A DNA stretch of 27,955 nt. It comes from a virus. The stretch spans positions 1-27,955 of the IMG/VR virus record IMGVR_UViG_3300025112_004019. One strand, written 5' to 3'. The notes under the pieces were generated by a model. That model searched no databases. It was given only the letters and a program-made list of their open reading frames with translations, and was not told the origin of the DNA. Every line of letters starts with the position of its first letter. The first letter of the stretch is position 1. The translations under genes were made by a program, and so were the position numbers. This document shows positions 5,737 through 11,898 of this stretch, piece after piece.

Positions 5737-5765
5737 AGTATATCAGATTTATCCCATAAAGTCAA
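5737..5765 (-). promoter_or_regulatory. strong sigma70-like promoter
   Basis: Minus strand: TTGACT (5760-5765), 17-bp spacer, TATACT (5737-5742), close to consensus. The leader to the peptidase-like gene is about 90 bases and contains GATCGAAAAGATC and a TTTTAATAAAA near-palindrome. The spacer includes GGGATAAATC, half of the inverted repeat seen at 1881-1894. The rest of 5766-5878 shows no gene. Confidence 0.7.
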
Positions 5766-5878
5766 CGGGGGTGTGACAATACGCCGCACCCAAAGGATTC
5801 CATAAATGATTTCAAGGTCTTGCGGACAAGAACGAATCGAGAACAATCCCGGAGGTTATGACCGGGGTGTTTCCTGGG

Positions 5879-6187
5879 TCAGCATCGTTGTACGGCAGGA
5901 GGCATGTCGCGCGGGCTGATCCACCCGTAGTAGCCGTGGATCACGGCGTCTTCTAATTCGTCTTCCCGTATCGTCAGGAATTCGACCGTATGCGACCGAG
6001 GTCCGAGGTCGTCGCGCGTTATGCTCAGACAGCTTAGATTGTAGTTGTATATCGAAGAGCCATTGGCTCGGCGGAATGTTGAAGCAAGAACACGCTCCTT
6101 GACGACAATATATTCGCCATATTGATCGGGAGACACGATGCCTGTGCCGAGCTTACCGGTTCCGTATAACGTTGCGCCTACGAACAT
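5879..6187 (-). CDS. hypothetical phage protein
   Basis: 102-aa protein of unknown function. It looks rich in beta strands (GTGIVSPDQYGEYIVVKERV, SIYNYNLSCLSI, HTVEFLTIRE) with a short C-terminal helix and YYGWISPRDMPP. No motif is recognised. AGGAGTC lies five bases before the ATG. It is a single-gene unit with its own promoter at 6220-6248 and a palindrome over the start site. Only a weak hairpin (CCCGG/CCGGG near 5850-5870) follows the stop. Confidence 0.7.
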   Translation of the reverse strand: MFVGATLYGTGKLGTGIVSPDQYGEYIVVKERVLASTFRRANGSSIYNYNLSCLSITRDDLGPRSHTVEFLTIREDELEDAVIHGYYGWISPRDMPPAVQRC

Positions 6188-6204
6188 TTTTAGACTCCTG
6201 TGTT

Positions 6205-6220
6205 ATGGGACAAGTCCCAT
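6205..6220. promoter_or_regulatory. inverted repeat over transcription start (operator candidate)
   Basis: ATGGGAC-AA-GTCCCAT has perfect 7-bp arms. It begins at the last base of the -10 and is centred on the expected start site of the promoter at 6220-6248. The core GGACAAGTCC is shared with the palindrome at 4526-4537. Confidence 0.55.
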
Positions 6221-6248
6221 TTATACGGTTGTCTGACGCGAACGTCAA
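6220..6248 (-). promoter_or_regulatory. strong sigma70-like promoter
   Basis: Minus strand: TTGACG (6243-6248), 17-bp spacer, TATAAA (6220-6225). The -35 overlaps the TGA stop (6245-6247) of the preceding coiled-coil gene. It drives the 102-aa gene at 5879-6187. Confidence 0.7.
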
Positions 6249-6481
6249 CCCGCTTCTGCTTCCTGCCGCTGGATATCGTCTTCAATCTGCTCTTCAAGCA
6301 GGCGCTCGTCTTCCGCTTCCTCCAACTGCCGTTGTATATCTTCTTCAATCATCTGGTCCTCGCGCATCGCCTCTGCGCGCTCTTCTTCTTCATCCCTTAG
6401 CAATTGTGCCTTTTCCTGTGCTTCCGTTTCTTTCCACATTTCTTCCAACCTTGCATACATAGCTTTTTTGGTCGCGCCCAT
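6245..6481 (-). CDS. charged coiled-coil small protein
   Basis: 78-aa protein made almost wholly of Glu, Arg, Gln, Ala and Met, with heptad-like spacing of Leu/Ile/Met (ARLEEMWKETEAQEKAQLL, then RQLEEAEDERLLEEQIEDDI). It should form a long acidic coiled coil. Function is unknown; candidates are a scaffold-like or host-binding protein. The first in-frame ATG (6496) has no ribosome site, while the ATG at 6481 follows GAGAGGA by about 8 bases. It is the last gene of the six-gene operon starting at 8287. Confidence 0.7.
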   Translation of the reverse strand: MGATKKAMYARLEEMWKETEAQEKAQLLRDEEEERAEAMREDQMIEEDIQRQLEEAEDERLLEEQIEDDIQRQEAEAG

Positions 6482-6492
6482 GATCTTTCCTC

Positions 6493-6957
6493 TCATCTTT
6501 GTGCGTAGAACAGGTGGTCCCCGATTTGGTCCCGTGGTTCAAGGGCCGTGGCCCATCGCGGCTTGACACTCGTAGTGTGATAGTGCGTGGCATCTTCTAT
6601 GCCGGTAAACACCAGCTTTGTGGATAGGAGAAGGCTGGCTAGGTCGGTTGCACGCCTCCAGAATTTTGGTTCTGCGGGCCGTTCTGGCAGGCCATCGCAG
6701 TAATATGAAAACTGGCACTGGTGCCGGACAGGTTGGCCGCCGCGATAGCGGCCTTGTCGCACCACGCCACAAACATCATTCGGGTATCGCGGATCTTTGA
6801 CGCGGTTTTGTATGACAACACCCACGGCCAGCATTCCGCGCCAGCCCTGATTTCTCGCCTCGAAATACATAGCCTCGGCCAAGCAGTGCTTGTCATCGTT
6901 TGCCGCCGCCGCGCTCGCGATCAGCATTGCCGTCGCCAGCACCACCAGAATTTTCAT
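6493..6957 (-). CDS. SleB-like cell wall hydrolase (endolysin candidate)
   Basis: 154-aa protein of the Hydrolase_2/SleB type. Residues 1-19 are a signal peptide (MKILVVLATAMLIASAAAA). The catalytic-domain pattern CLAEAMYFEARNQ (E28, E33) is followed by GMLAVGVVIQNRV, CQFSYYCDG and DATHYHTTSVKPRWA. It would cleave peptidoglycan glycan strands in the periplasm during lysis. The frame is open to 7029, but GGGAGG lies six bases before the ATG at 6957 and the signal peptide begins there. The first 65 bp overlap the zinc-ribbon gene. Confidence 0.85.
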   Translation of the reverse strand: MKILVVLATAMLIASAAAANDDKHCLAEAMYFEARNQGWRGMLAVGVVIQNRVKDPRYPNDVCGVVRQGRYRGGQPVRHQCQFSYYCDGLPERPAEPKFWRRATDLASLLLSTKLVFTGIEDATHYHTTSVKPRWATALEPRDQIGDHLFYAQR

Positions 6958-7081
6958 TTTCGACCTCCCCGTCGCAACAATCCAGCACGGGCCTGTGGCA
7001 GGCCGTACACTCATAGTGACCACGGACAAAAAGTAGTCTGGTCACGGCACCGCACCAGGGGCAATCTTGGATGTCGGTCAC
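6893..7081 (-). CDS. zinc-ribbon small protein
   Basis: 62-aa protein with two CxxC pairs (C7/C10 in CPWCG, C25/C28 in YECTACHRP), plus C35/C36, typical of a one-zinc ribbon found in many small phage proteins. The C-terminal part (about 38-62) is low-complexity, Gly/Glu/Asp-rich. That part lies in the region overlapping the hydrolase signal-peptide coding sequence, so it is probably constrained by the other frame. It starts with GTG six bases after the stop of the upstream gene. Function is unknown. Confidence 0.65.
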   Translation of the reverse strand: MTDIQDCPWCGAVTRLLFVRGHYECTACHRPVLDCCDGEVENENSGGAGDGNADRERGGGKR

Positions 7082-7087
7082 CCCATT

Positions 7088-7582
7088 TTAAACATCCCAC
7101 AGTTCGCCTTGCGACCTTTCGGGCATTTGCGGAACCGGAAGCATACCTTGCTCGTAGTCAAAATGCGTCTTGAAGGCATCCCGTATAAAAATGTTTTTGT
7201 CACTGTATCTCACTACACCTGCATTGTAGGTGTGGACTGTTTCGGGAACGGTTATTAGGCCGTGGACAAAACGCCAGCCTCTTAGGGTAGGCTTCCACAT
7301 GCCAGAATGCTTGGTCGCAGGAGTTTTAGGGCTCTGGCGCTCTATTAACCCCCACCATCGCACGGTGGGAAGTTGGTTTGTGCGGGTCAACCACTTGGGC
7401 GCGGTGTTTGGCACGTCAGTCCAGTCGAAGCCCTCACCAACCAGCCAGATCAAGGCTTTTGCCATTGAAGCGTTGAAATGACGGGGATAAATTTTCCCCC
7501 ACCTGTCGCAGCATGGGCAGCGCGCGCCTTCGCCGTGAATCGCGCTCACCCACTCGGTCTTAGCGTCTTCAAGTGTTTTCAT
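7088..7582 (-). CDS. hypothetical phage protein with N-terminal Cys cluster
   Basis: 164-aa protein. It has an N-terminal RCPCCDRWGKIYPRHF cluster (C22, C24, C25, with H35 nearby), followed by ASMAKALIWLVGEG, Trp-rich segments (APKWLTRTNQ, VRWWGLIE), GMWKPTLRGWRFVHG and a C-terminal tail. The central part could be a winged-helix-like fold, which is only a guess. The start is the second of two consecutive ATG codons, just after GGGGAGG. The gap to the HNH gene is 11 bp, so the two are co-transcribed. The family is not recognised with confidence. Confidence 0.7.
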   Translation of the reverse strand: MKTLEDAKTEWVSAIHGEGARCPCCDRWGKIYPRHFNASMAKALIWLVGEGFDWTDVPNTAPKWLTRTNQLPTVRWWGLIERQSPKTPATKHSGMWKPTLRGWRFVHGLITVPETVHTYNAGVVRYSDKNIFIRDAFKTHFDYEQGMLPVPQMPERSQGELWDV

Positions 7583-7593
7583 CATCCTCCCCT

Positions 7594-8082
7594 TCAAATG
7601 TGGTTCCACGTTTCCCGGTTAATTATGGCACTCAAATTTCCTTTGGAAATTGCGTAGACCTCTCTGATCTGAGCGTATGTCTTCCCCGCATCACGCATCG
7701 ACCGCATGTCCAAAACCTGTTCCTTGGTAAAAGTTCTGTTTCCGGCCATGTGGCGTCCGTGCCGGATCTTGTCTGCGGTATTTTCTGCTGCCGTCGCCCA
7801 ACGTAAATTACTGTAATGGTTATTTAGCGGGTCACCGTCCCAATGGGCGCACTGGTGATCCGGGGTCGGTGGTGGGCCAACGAATGCAAACAACACTTCT
7901 CGGTGGGCCGAGACGTGCTTTCCCACTCCGGCCACCCGAATATGGAATTCCCGGTGGCCGCTCTTCGTCACCCGCCCCTTTAAAATTTTTCCAGCCAGAA
8001 GGTTTGACCTATTTACCAACAACCGAAAGTCGCCGTATTCGGATACCTCATAAAGAGGAACGCTGGCGGGTTTCCATTCCAT
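7594..8082 (-). CDS. HNH homing-type endonuclease (NUMOD4-HNH-HTH)
   Basis: 162-aa protein. The N-terminal part (1-25, MEWKPASVPLYEVSEYGDF) matches NUMOD4. The HNH_3 core follows: AHREVLFAF, then HWDGDPLNN (H80) and NLRWATAAENTADK. A C-terminal HTH-like segment (FTKEQVLDMRSMRDAGKTY to ISKGNLSAI) is typical of freestanding phage homing nucleases. It nicks or cuts DNA. Three ATGs in a row follow GGAGGAGG; the third is used here. It overlaps the upstream gene by 35 bp and may be a mobile insertion in the operon. Confidence 0.85.
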   Translation of the reverse strand: MEWKPASVPLYEVSEYGDFRLLVNRSNLLAGKILKGRVTKSGHREFHIRVAGVGKHVSAHREVLFAFVGPPPTPDHQCAHWDGDPLNNHYSNLRWATAAENTADKIRHGRHMAGNRTFTKEQVLDMRSMRDAGKTYAQIREVYAISKGNLSAIINRETWNHI

Positions 8083-8287
8083 CATCATCCTCCTCCAGAA
8101 CTTCCCTCGCCATCTTGGCGGGCGCGGCCCATTGGCCGCTGCTGTCCAGCGCATCAACGTCAACAATGTCTTGTAGACCCTGGCGCAATTTCTCTATGCG
8201 CGCGCCACTGGTTTTGATGGGCCGTGGTGCGTGATCCAGCGGCTTTCTGCACATGAGCCGGTGCCATCTCCACAGACTAATTAACAT
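8048..8287 (-). CDS. hypothetical small phage protein
   Basis: 79-aa protein of unknown function. It has a basic N-terminus (RWHRLMCRKPLDHAPRPI), a helical middle (ARIEKLRQGLQDIVDVDAL) and an acidic stretch (REVLEEDDDGMETRQ) near the end. It is the first gene of the operon, with promoter 8318-8346 and a leader of about 25 bases. AAGGG lies six bases before the ATG. Its last 35 bp overlap the HNH gene, so part of the C-terminus is shared coding sequence. Confidence 0.6.
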   Translation of the reverse strand: MLISLWRWHRLMCRKPLDHAPRPIKTSGARIEKLRQGLQDIVDVDALDSSGQWAAPAKMAREVLEEDDDGMETRQRSSL

Positions 8288-8300
8288 CTTCTACCCTTTA

Positions 8301-8316
8301 CTAGGAGTAATCCTAG
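8301..8316. promoter_or_regulatory. inverted repeat over transcription start (operator candidate)
   Basis: CTAGGA-GTAA-TCCTAG has perfect 6-bp arms and lies one base beyond the -10 of promoter 8318-8346, over the expected start site. The placement is the same as at 6205-6220 and 2813-2826, but the sequence differs. Confidence 0.5.
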
Positions 8317-8317
8317 A

Positions 8318-8346
8318 TTAATAGGCAAAAAAATATACGCCGTCAA
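8318..8346 (-). promoter_or_regulatory. strong sigma70-like promoter
   Basis: Minus strand: TTGACG (8341-8346), 17-bp T-rich spacer, TATTAA (8318-8323). It reads into the operon of six genes from 8287 to 6245. The -35 abuts the end of the Cys-rich gene at 8353. Confidence 0.7.
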
Positions 8347-8352
8347 CGGGTT

Positions 8353-8532
8353 TTATTGGATAGTTACGGTTCGGCCGTCCTCGTCGTGGCAATGGGTGCA
8401 GCCTTGTCGCACCATGTCTACCAGCGACGAATAGCACCAAACACAGAAGGCAACTGGGCATACGCCAAAATAACCCGCAACGCCGCCTTCTTTTTGTAAG
8501 TTAAAGTCGCCGTCACAAATGGAACAGGTCAT
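8353..8532 (-). CDS. multi-CxxC zinc-binding small protein
   Basis: 59-aa protein with C3/C6 (CSIC), C25, C30/C33 (CVWC) and C45/C48-H49 (CTHCH), enough for two zinc sites. No recognised family; it could be a zinc-knuckle adaptor. The frame is open to 8571, but the ATG at 8532 overlaps the stop of the upstream 46-aa ORF as ATGA and begins the MTCSIC motif, so translation is probably coupled. Fragments of this gene recur at 8736-8781. Confidence 0.65.
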   Translation of the reverse strand: MTCSICDGDFNLQKEGGVAGYFGVCPVAFCVWCYSSLVDMVRQGCTHCHDEDGRTVTIQ

Positions 8533-8669
8533 TTGCCCTGTCCGCGTTTCCTTTTCTTCGTGTTCTTCCATGCGGAACGCGCCCCTGCGCTTTTCCTGAA
8601 ATTGAAGGGCCTCAGACGGCCTCGCCTCCGGGTCTTGGTTCGTTTCGTGTGCGAGTAGGAGTCATTCAT
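8529..8669 (-). CDS. 46-aa highly basic protein
   Basis: Small ORF in which nearly half the residues are Lys or Arg (for example RTKTRRRGRLRPF and KNTKKRKRGQGK). It could bind nucleic acid, or be a leader peptide. Evidence: the ATGA overlap with the next gene, a GAGG about 9 bases before the ATG, and a second partial copy of part of it at 8766-8781. No homologue is recognised, and the codon composition alone would not prove it. Confidence 0.45.
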   Translation of the reverse strand: MNDSYSHTKRTKTRRRGRLRPFNFRKSAGARSAWKNTKKRKRGQGK

Positions 8670-8703
8670 CTACTATACCTCGCTGCGCGGCGGGTGCAGA
8701 GGA

Positions 8704-8827
8704 GGGGGGTGGGAGACCGTTTTGGGATCGCGGTATACCAGCGACGAATAGCACCCGGCGCAGAATCCATGCGGAACGCGCTCCATAGGGGGGTGGGAGA
8801 CCGTTTTGGGATCGCGGTCTCCCACCC
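8704..8827. repeat. 31-bp direct repeat with 13-bp inverted repeat
   Basis: A 31-bp sequence starting GGGGGGTGGGAGACCG and ending ATCGCGGT is repeated exactly at 8704-8734 and 8788-8818. In the second copy GGGTGGGAGACCG (8791-8803) pairs with CGGTCTCCCACCC (8815-8827), a perfect 13-bp stem with an 11-nt loop. No T run follows on either strand. Between the copies lie fragments of the neighbouring genes. The stretch 8670-8910 has no intact gene. Confidence 0.9.
8736..8781 (-). pseudogene. internally deleted duplicate of the 8353-8669 gene pair
   Basis: TACCAGCGACGAATAGCACC at 8736-8755 is identical to 8419-8438, and TCCATGCGGAACGCGC at 8766-8781 is identical to 8567-8582. The intervening sequence is about 118 bp shorter than in the intact pair. 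On the minus strand the remnant still reads FCAGCYSSLV, beside FCVWCYSSLV in the intact protein. It is a rearranged leftover copy, enclosed by the 31-bp repeats. Confidence 0.7.
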
Positions 8828-8910
8828 GTGCAGTCCCGCAGCAGTGGGAGTCAAACACCGCCCTTGAGGAGGGAGGCCCCGCAGGGACCGCACTAACACT
8901 AGCTCTGGCT

Positions 8911-9510
8911 CTACGCAACCTGTAGCCCCCGGCCAAAAAACTGCGGCACAACCGAACCGCAGCCCGGGTAATTTTGTTCAAAAAGGTGCCACGCGCAATT
9001 ATCTTTCCCGGTATGGGCGCTTTCTGGGATCCATTTGACACGGCCAACTGACACTATCTTTCGTAAAAACATCAGATACCCTGCCGCCTGACGGGTGTGT
9101 ACCCAGTCGGCGTCGAACAGCAGCCACGTTGGCCGAATTGACGACAGGTGAATAATTAGAGGGTGGAGGATCGTCCTGTCCCAGGGCGGGTTGGTAATGA
9201 AGAAATCCACTTCTTCCGGCACGTCTTCAATGTCCAAAGCATCGCGCTGTTTGATCGCGCTAGCAGTTCCTGGGTGGCTGTAGTAACCGCCCGCGTGAAT
9301 GTCAGACGCCTCATGGCAAATGGCACAGAACCTTCCGCCGTGAGCGACGCCCTCAAAACTGCCCAACGCCTTGACCAGATCGCCCTTTCCGGCGCACGGC
9401 TCAACATAGGTGAACCGGTGCGGAAGATGGGGAATGAGAGGCTCTACGGCCTTGATTGGCGTGGGGTAAAAATCCCGCTCACGTCGCTCAAAATCGGATC
9501 GCTTGCCCAT
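8911..9510 (-). CDS. DNA adenine methyltransferase-like (class I SAM)
   Basis: 199-aa protein. SAM-binding motif I is YVEPCAGKGDL (35-45) and catalytic motif IV is ITNPPWDR (105-112), the NPPW form of N6-adenine (or N4-cytosine) DNA methyltransferases. FYPTP near the N-terminus is usual in phage members. An insertion between the motifs carries CAIC (62-65) and two His, possibly a zinc site. No target-recognition domain is evident, so specificity is unknown. It could protect phage DNA. The ATG follows the stop of the 21-aa ORF directly. Last gene of the replication operon. Confidence 0.75.
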   Translation of the reverse strand: MGKRSDFERRERDFYPTPIKAVEPLIPHLPHRFTYVEPCAGKGDLVKALGSFEGVAHGGRFCAICHEASDIHAGGYYSHPGTASAIKQRDALDIEDVPEEVDFFITNPPWDRTILHPLIIHLSSIRPTWLLFDADWVHTRQAAGYLMFLRKIVSVGRVKWIPESAHTGKDNCAWHLFEQNYPGCGSVVPQFFGRGLQVA

Positions 9511-9576
9511 TTAACTGAACGCCGCGACTGCCACACAAATGGCATAAAACACGGCGGTCGCAACAACAGCGGTCAT
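9511..9576 (-). CDS. 21-aa transmembrane micropeptide
   Basis: MTAVVATAVFYAICVAVAAFS is wholly hydrophobic and would form one membrane helix with no charged residue. Evidence that it is translated: AGAGGTG six bases before the ATG, and its TAA stop is followed directly by the methyltransferase ATG. It may be a membrane peptide or only a translational lead-in. Position within a replication operon is unexpected. Confidence 0.5.
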   Translation of the reverse strand: MTAVVATAVFYAICVAVAAFS

Positions 9577-9577
9577 G

Positions 9578-9739
9578 TTACACCTCTTTTGGCGAATCTT
9601 CGATACGCTCACCGGTCACCTGTTCGAGCACAAGAGTGAACTGCCCGGAGATGGTGCGGCGTTCTTTTTCGGCCATGCTTTTCAGCACGCGGTAGCTCTC
9701 AATTGGAACCACGACGCTCTTCCATTTGTCTGGGTTCAT
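9578..9739 (-). CDS. ribbon-helix-helix DNA-binding protein
   Basis: 53-aa protein with the Arc/CopG layout: a short beta strand (WKSVVVPI, residues 6-13), helix one (ESYRVLKSMAEKER) and, after a turn at RRTISG, helix two (QFTLVLEQVTGE). RHH proteins bind DNA as dimers, usually as repressors. The ATG at 9739 has GAGGAT seven bases upstream, 10 bp after the polymerase stop. It lies between the polymerase and the micropeptide and may autoregulate or repress phage promoters; targets such as the palindromes at 6205 or 4526 are inference. Confidence 0.75.
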   Translation of the reverse strand: MNPDKWKSVVVPIESYRVLKSMAEKERRTISGQFTLVLEQVTGERIEDSPKEV

Positions 9740-9749
9740 GTTTCAATCC

Positions 9750-11672
9750 TCATTTGTCTGGGAAAGTATCGGATTTATCAAGTTTGGTCAAGCTCCCCCA
9801 GTTGTCGCCTAGCGCGATGTCGCTAGGGCTCGGCACCTCAAGCTCGTAGGCCGACTCCATAATGGAACAGAGGTCTTTGGCCTCGGCCACTTCCGCTACG
9901 GAAAAGGCCAGTTCATCGTGGATCTGGACGAGGGGAACTTTTTTCCTCTCTTTGTATACCGCTGCCATCGCCGCCTTGGTCTGGTCCGCTGCGCTCGACT
10001 GGATGAGCCGGTTCAGGGCCCTATAAGTGTATGCGCGCTTAATATTATCGCCATACTCAATCGTGGCCTCTTCCTTTGGCAGCGCCCGGGCTGACACAAA
10101 TAGGTTGGGTTCCCAAAGATCGAACCGGCACTTGCGGCCCAGCAGGGATCGGACAAACCCACCCTTGTCGCGGTGCGATACCTTGCGCTGGACGCGGTCC
10201 ATCAATTCTTTCACAAAGGGCACGTCATTGTGGTACTGGCGCATGAGCCGTTTCGCCGCATCAACCGGCACATCAAGCTGTTCCGCGAGGCGCGTTACGC
10301 CCATGCCGTACATGATGCCCAGGTTGACGGCCTTGGCTTGCTTTCTCGACACGCCAACGATGCTGGCGACCATTTCGTGGAAGTCGGTTTTGGGTTCTTC
10401 TTTGTAGGCTTTAACAAAAGCGTCGGATCCGGTCAGACCACGCTTGCCCGTGAGGCTTGCAAAGTGGACTAGTATGCGCGGCTCCTGCTGGTCAAAATCC
10501 ATCGACGCCCACTTCTCTCCTTCTTCCGGCAGGAACAGCCCGCGTATCTTCCTTGACGTCTCGGGGTTGCGTGCAGGAATTTGCTGGAGGTTGGGGTTGG
10601 ACATACTTATGCGCCCGCTTACCGTGCCGCCACCGTCGGAGCGTAATTGGTTGATATGACCGTGGATGCGGCCTTCGTCCGTGTACCGCGTTATACTGGA
10701 CAGGAAGGTGTTGCCTATCTTGTCGTTCTCGCGGGCGGCTGCAATCTTCTGGGCAATTGGGTGTTCATGCTGCGACAGGAAGTTCTTGGTGAAGCTGGGG
10801 AGACCCGTCTTGGTGCGGCCATAGGGTATGCTCAGATGATCGAAGATTTTAGCTATGCTTGCGGCAGCCCAGAGTTCAAACTCCAGACCCGTCTCCTTCT
10901 TAATGTCGGACTTTAGATTCTTGACGACTTTAATGAAGTCTTGCTTGAGGCGCTCGGCGGCGTCGAGGTCTACGCGGATGCCGCGACGGGTCATTTCAAT
11001 ACACAGCGGGAGAACGGACGCTTCCAATTCAAAGACTTGCCAGAGGTCTTCCTTGGTCAGTTCGGCTTTGAAAACCTGCCAGAGGTCGAGCGTCAGTTTG
11101 GCGTCCGCCTCTGCATATTCACCGACAAAACATGCGGGCAATTTGTAAAGCTCCCCCTTGGGGTCAACGCCAAATTCTTGTGCGGCCTCCCGCAATGCGG
11201 CCTCCGACTTCATAAGCCCCAGGTAGTCGTATGCGACGGCGTTGAGCGAATAACTGAACCGGTTCTCGTTGAGTAAAGGTGCAGCCAGCATGGCGTCGAG
11301 CATACGGCCCTCCAGCTTTATGCCTAGCTGCCCTAACCAACCTGCGTCATAGGCTGCATTGTAAAAGATCTTGTCGGATGGGTGGTTGGCGATTTCTCGC
11401 TGAAACCACTTCATAACGATGCCACGGTCGAGGTTGCCGCCGCCTTCGTGAGCAATGGGCAGGTATGCGTTAAACCCTTCGTATGCCACGGCAAACCCCA
11501 CCACGTCGCCGTGACCCGTGGGCCAACCGGGACCGTGGGTCTTGAGACGTGGGTCCTTAGTCTCAAGGTCAATCGCAATTTCCTTGATGCCACTGGGCGT
11601 CGATGGGAGATGGTCCACGGGCACCCATTCGGTCTTGACGCCCCATCTGGGCTTTTGCAGATTATTTTTCAC
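9750..11672 (-). CDS. polA: family A DNA polymerase with 3'-5' exonuclease
   Basis: 640-aa protein. Exonuclease motifs: IDLET (D35, E37), FYNAAYDA (N105, D109) and YAEAD (Y186, D190). Polymerase motifs: A, MDFDQQEPRIL (D392); B, RKQAKAVNLGIMYG (R443, K447, L451, Y455); C, VQIHDELAF (H585, D586, E587). No 5' nuclease domain. The residue equivalent to E. coli F762 is Leu (L451), a form reported for slower or temperate-type phage polymerases. Motif A is DFDQQEP rather than DYSQIEL. It starts with GTG, with GAGGA five bases upstream, and overlaps the zinc protein by 11 bp. Confidence 0.97.
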   Translation of the reverse strand: MKNNLQKPRWGVKTEWVPVDHLPSTPSGIKEIAIDLETKDPRLKTHGPGWPTGHGDVVGFAVAYEGFNAYLPIAHEGGGNLDRGIVMKWFQREIANHPSDKIFYNAAYDAGWLGQLGIKLEGRMLDAMLAAPLLNENRFSYSLNAVAYDYLGLMKSEAALREAAQEFGVDPKGELYKLPACFVGEYAEADAKLTLDLWQVFKAELTKEDLWQVFELEASVLPLCIEMTRRGIRVDLDAAERLKQDFIKVVKNLKSDIKKETGLEFELWAAASIAKIFDHLSIPYGRTKTGLPSFTKNFLSQHEHPIAQKIAAARENDKIGNTFLSSITRYTDEGRIHGHINQLRSDGGGTVSGRISMSNPNLQQIPARNPETSRKIRGLFLPEEGEKWASMDFDQQEPRILVHFASLTGKRGLTGSDAFVKAYKEEPKTDFHEMVASIVGVSRKQAKAVNLGIMYGMGVTRLAEQLDVPVDAAKRLMRQYHNDVPFVKELMDRVQRKVSHRDKGGFVRSLLGRKCRFDLWEPNLFVSARALPKEEATIEYGDNIKRAYTYRALNRLIQSSAADQTKAAMAAVYKERKKVPLVQIHDELAFSVAEVAEAKDLCSIMESAYELEVPSPSDIALGDNWGSLTKLDKSDTFPDK

Positions 11673-11898
11673 GGTAATCCTCTAGCACAACGACGCCATG
11701 GTTTCGTAGGTCGTGCATCCGGTTCATGTGATCGGCGTGTGCCTCATCAAGTTTGAAGTTCTCCATCTCCTCTTCGTAGCACTCGTCACATAACACCCCA
11801 AAACTCGGATCGGAGACGTTCTCGTCGTTGGGATTGAACACGCCCTCGCCGCAGTACGCGCAGCAAACGGATCCGGGCCACATTTTTTCAAAGCTCAT
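11662..11898 (-). CDS. zinc-ribbon small phage protein
   Basis: 78-aa protein. C13/C16 (CAYCGEGVF) and C37/C40 (CDECYEEE) form a likely one-zinc ribbon, followed by an acidic helix and a His-containing stretch (DEAHADHMNRMHDLRNH). Function is unknown; small zinc proteins next to phage polymerases may act as accessory factors. The ATG at 11898 abuts the TAA of the upstream gene (TAAATG) and has GAGGAT just before it. The stop overlaps the polymerase start, so all are coupled. Confidence 0.75.
   Translation of the reverse strand: MSFEKMWPGSVCCAYCGEGVFNPNDENVSDPSFGVLCDECYEEEMENFKLDEAHADHMNRMHDLRNHGVVVLEDYREK

Noticed and set aside
5850-5870. CCCGG/CCGGG hairpin as a terminator for the gene at 5879
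   Set aside because: Only 5 bp of stem with a 9-nt loop and no T run.
8791-8827. 13-bp hairpin as an intrinsic terminator of the replication operon
   Set aside because: No T run follows the stem on either strand, so intrinsic termination is not supported.
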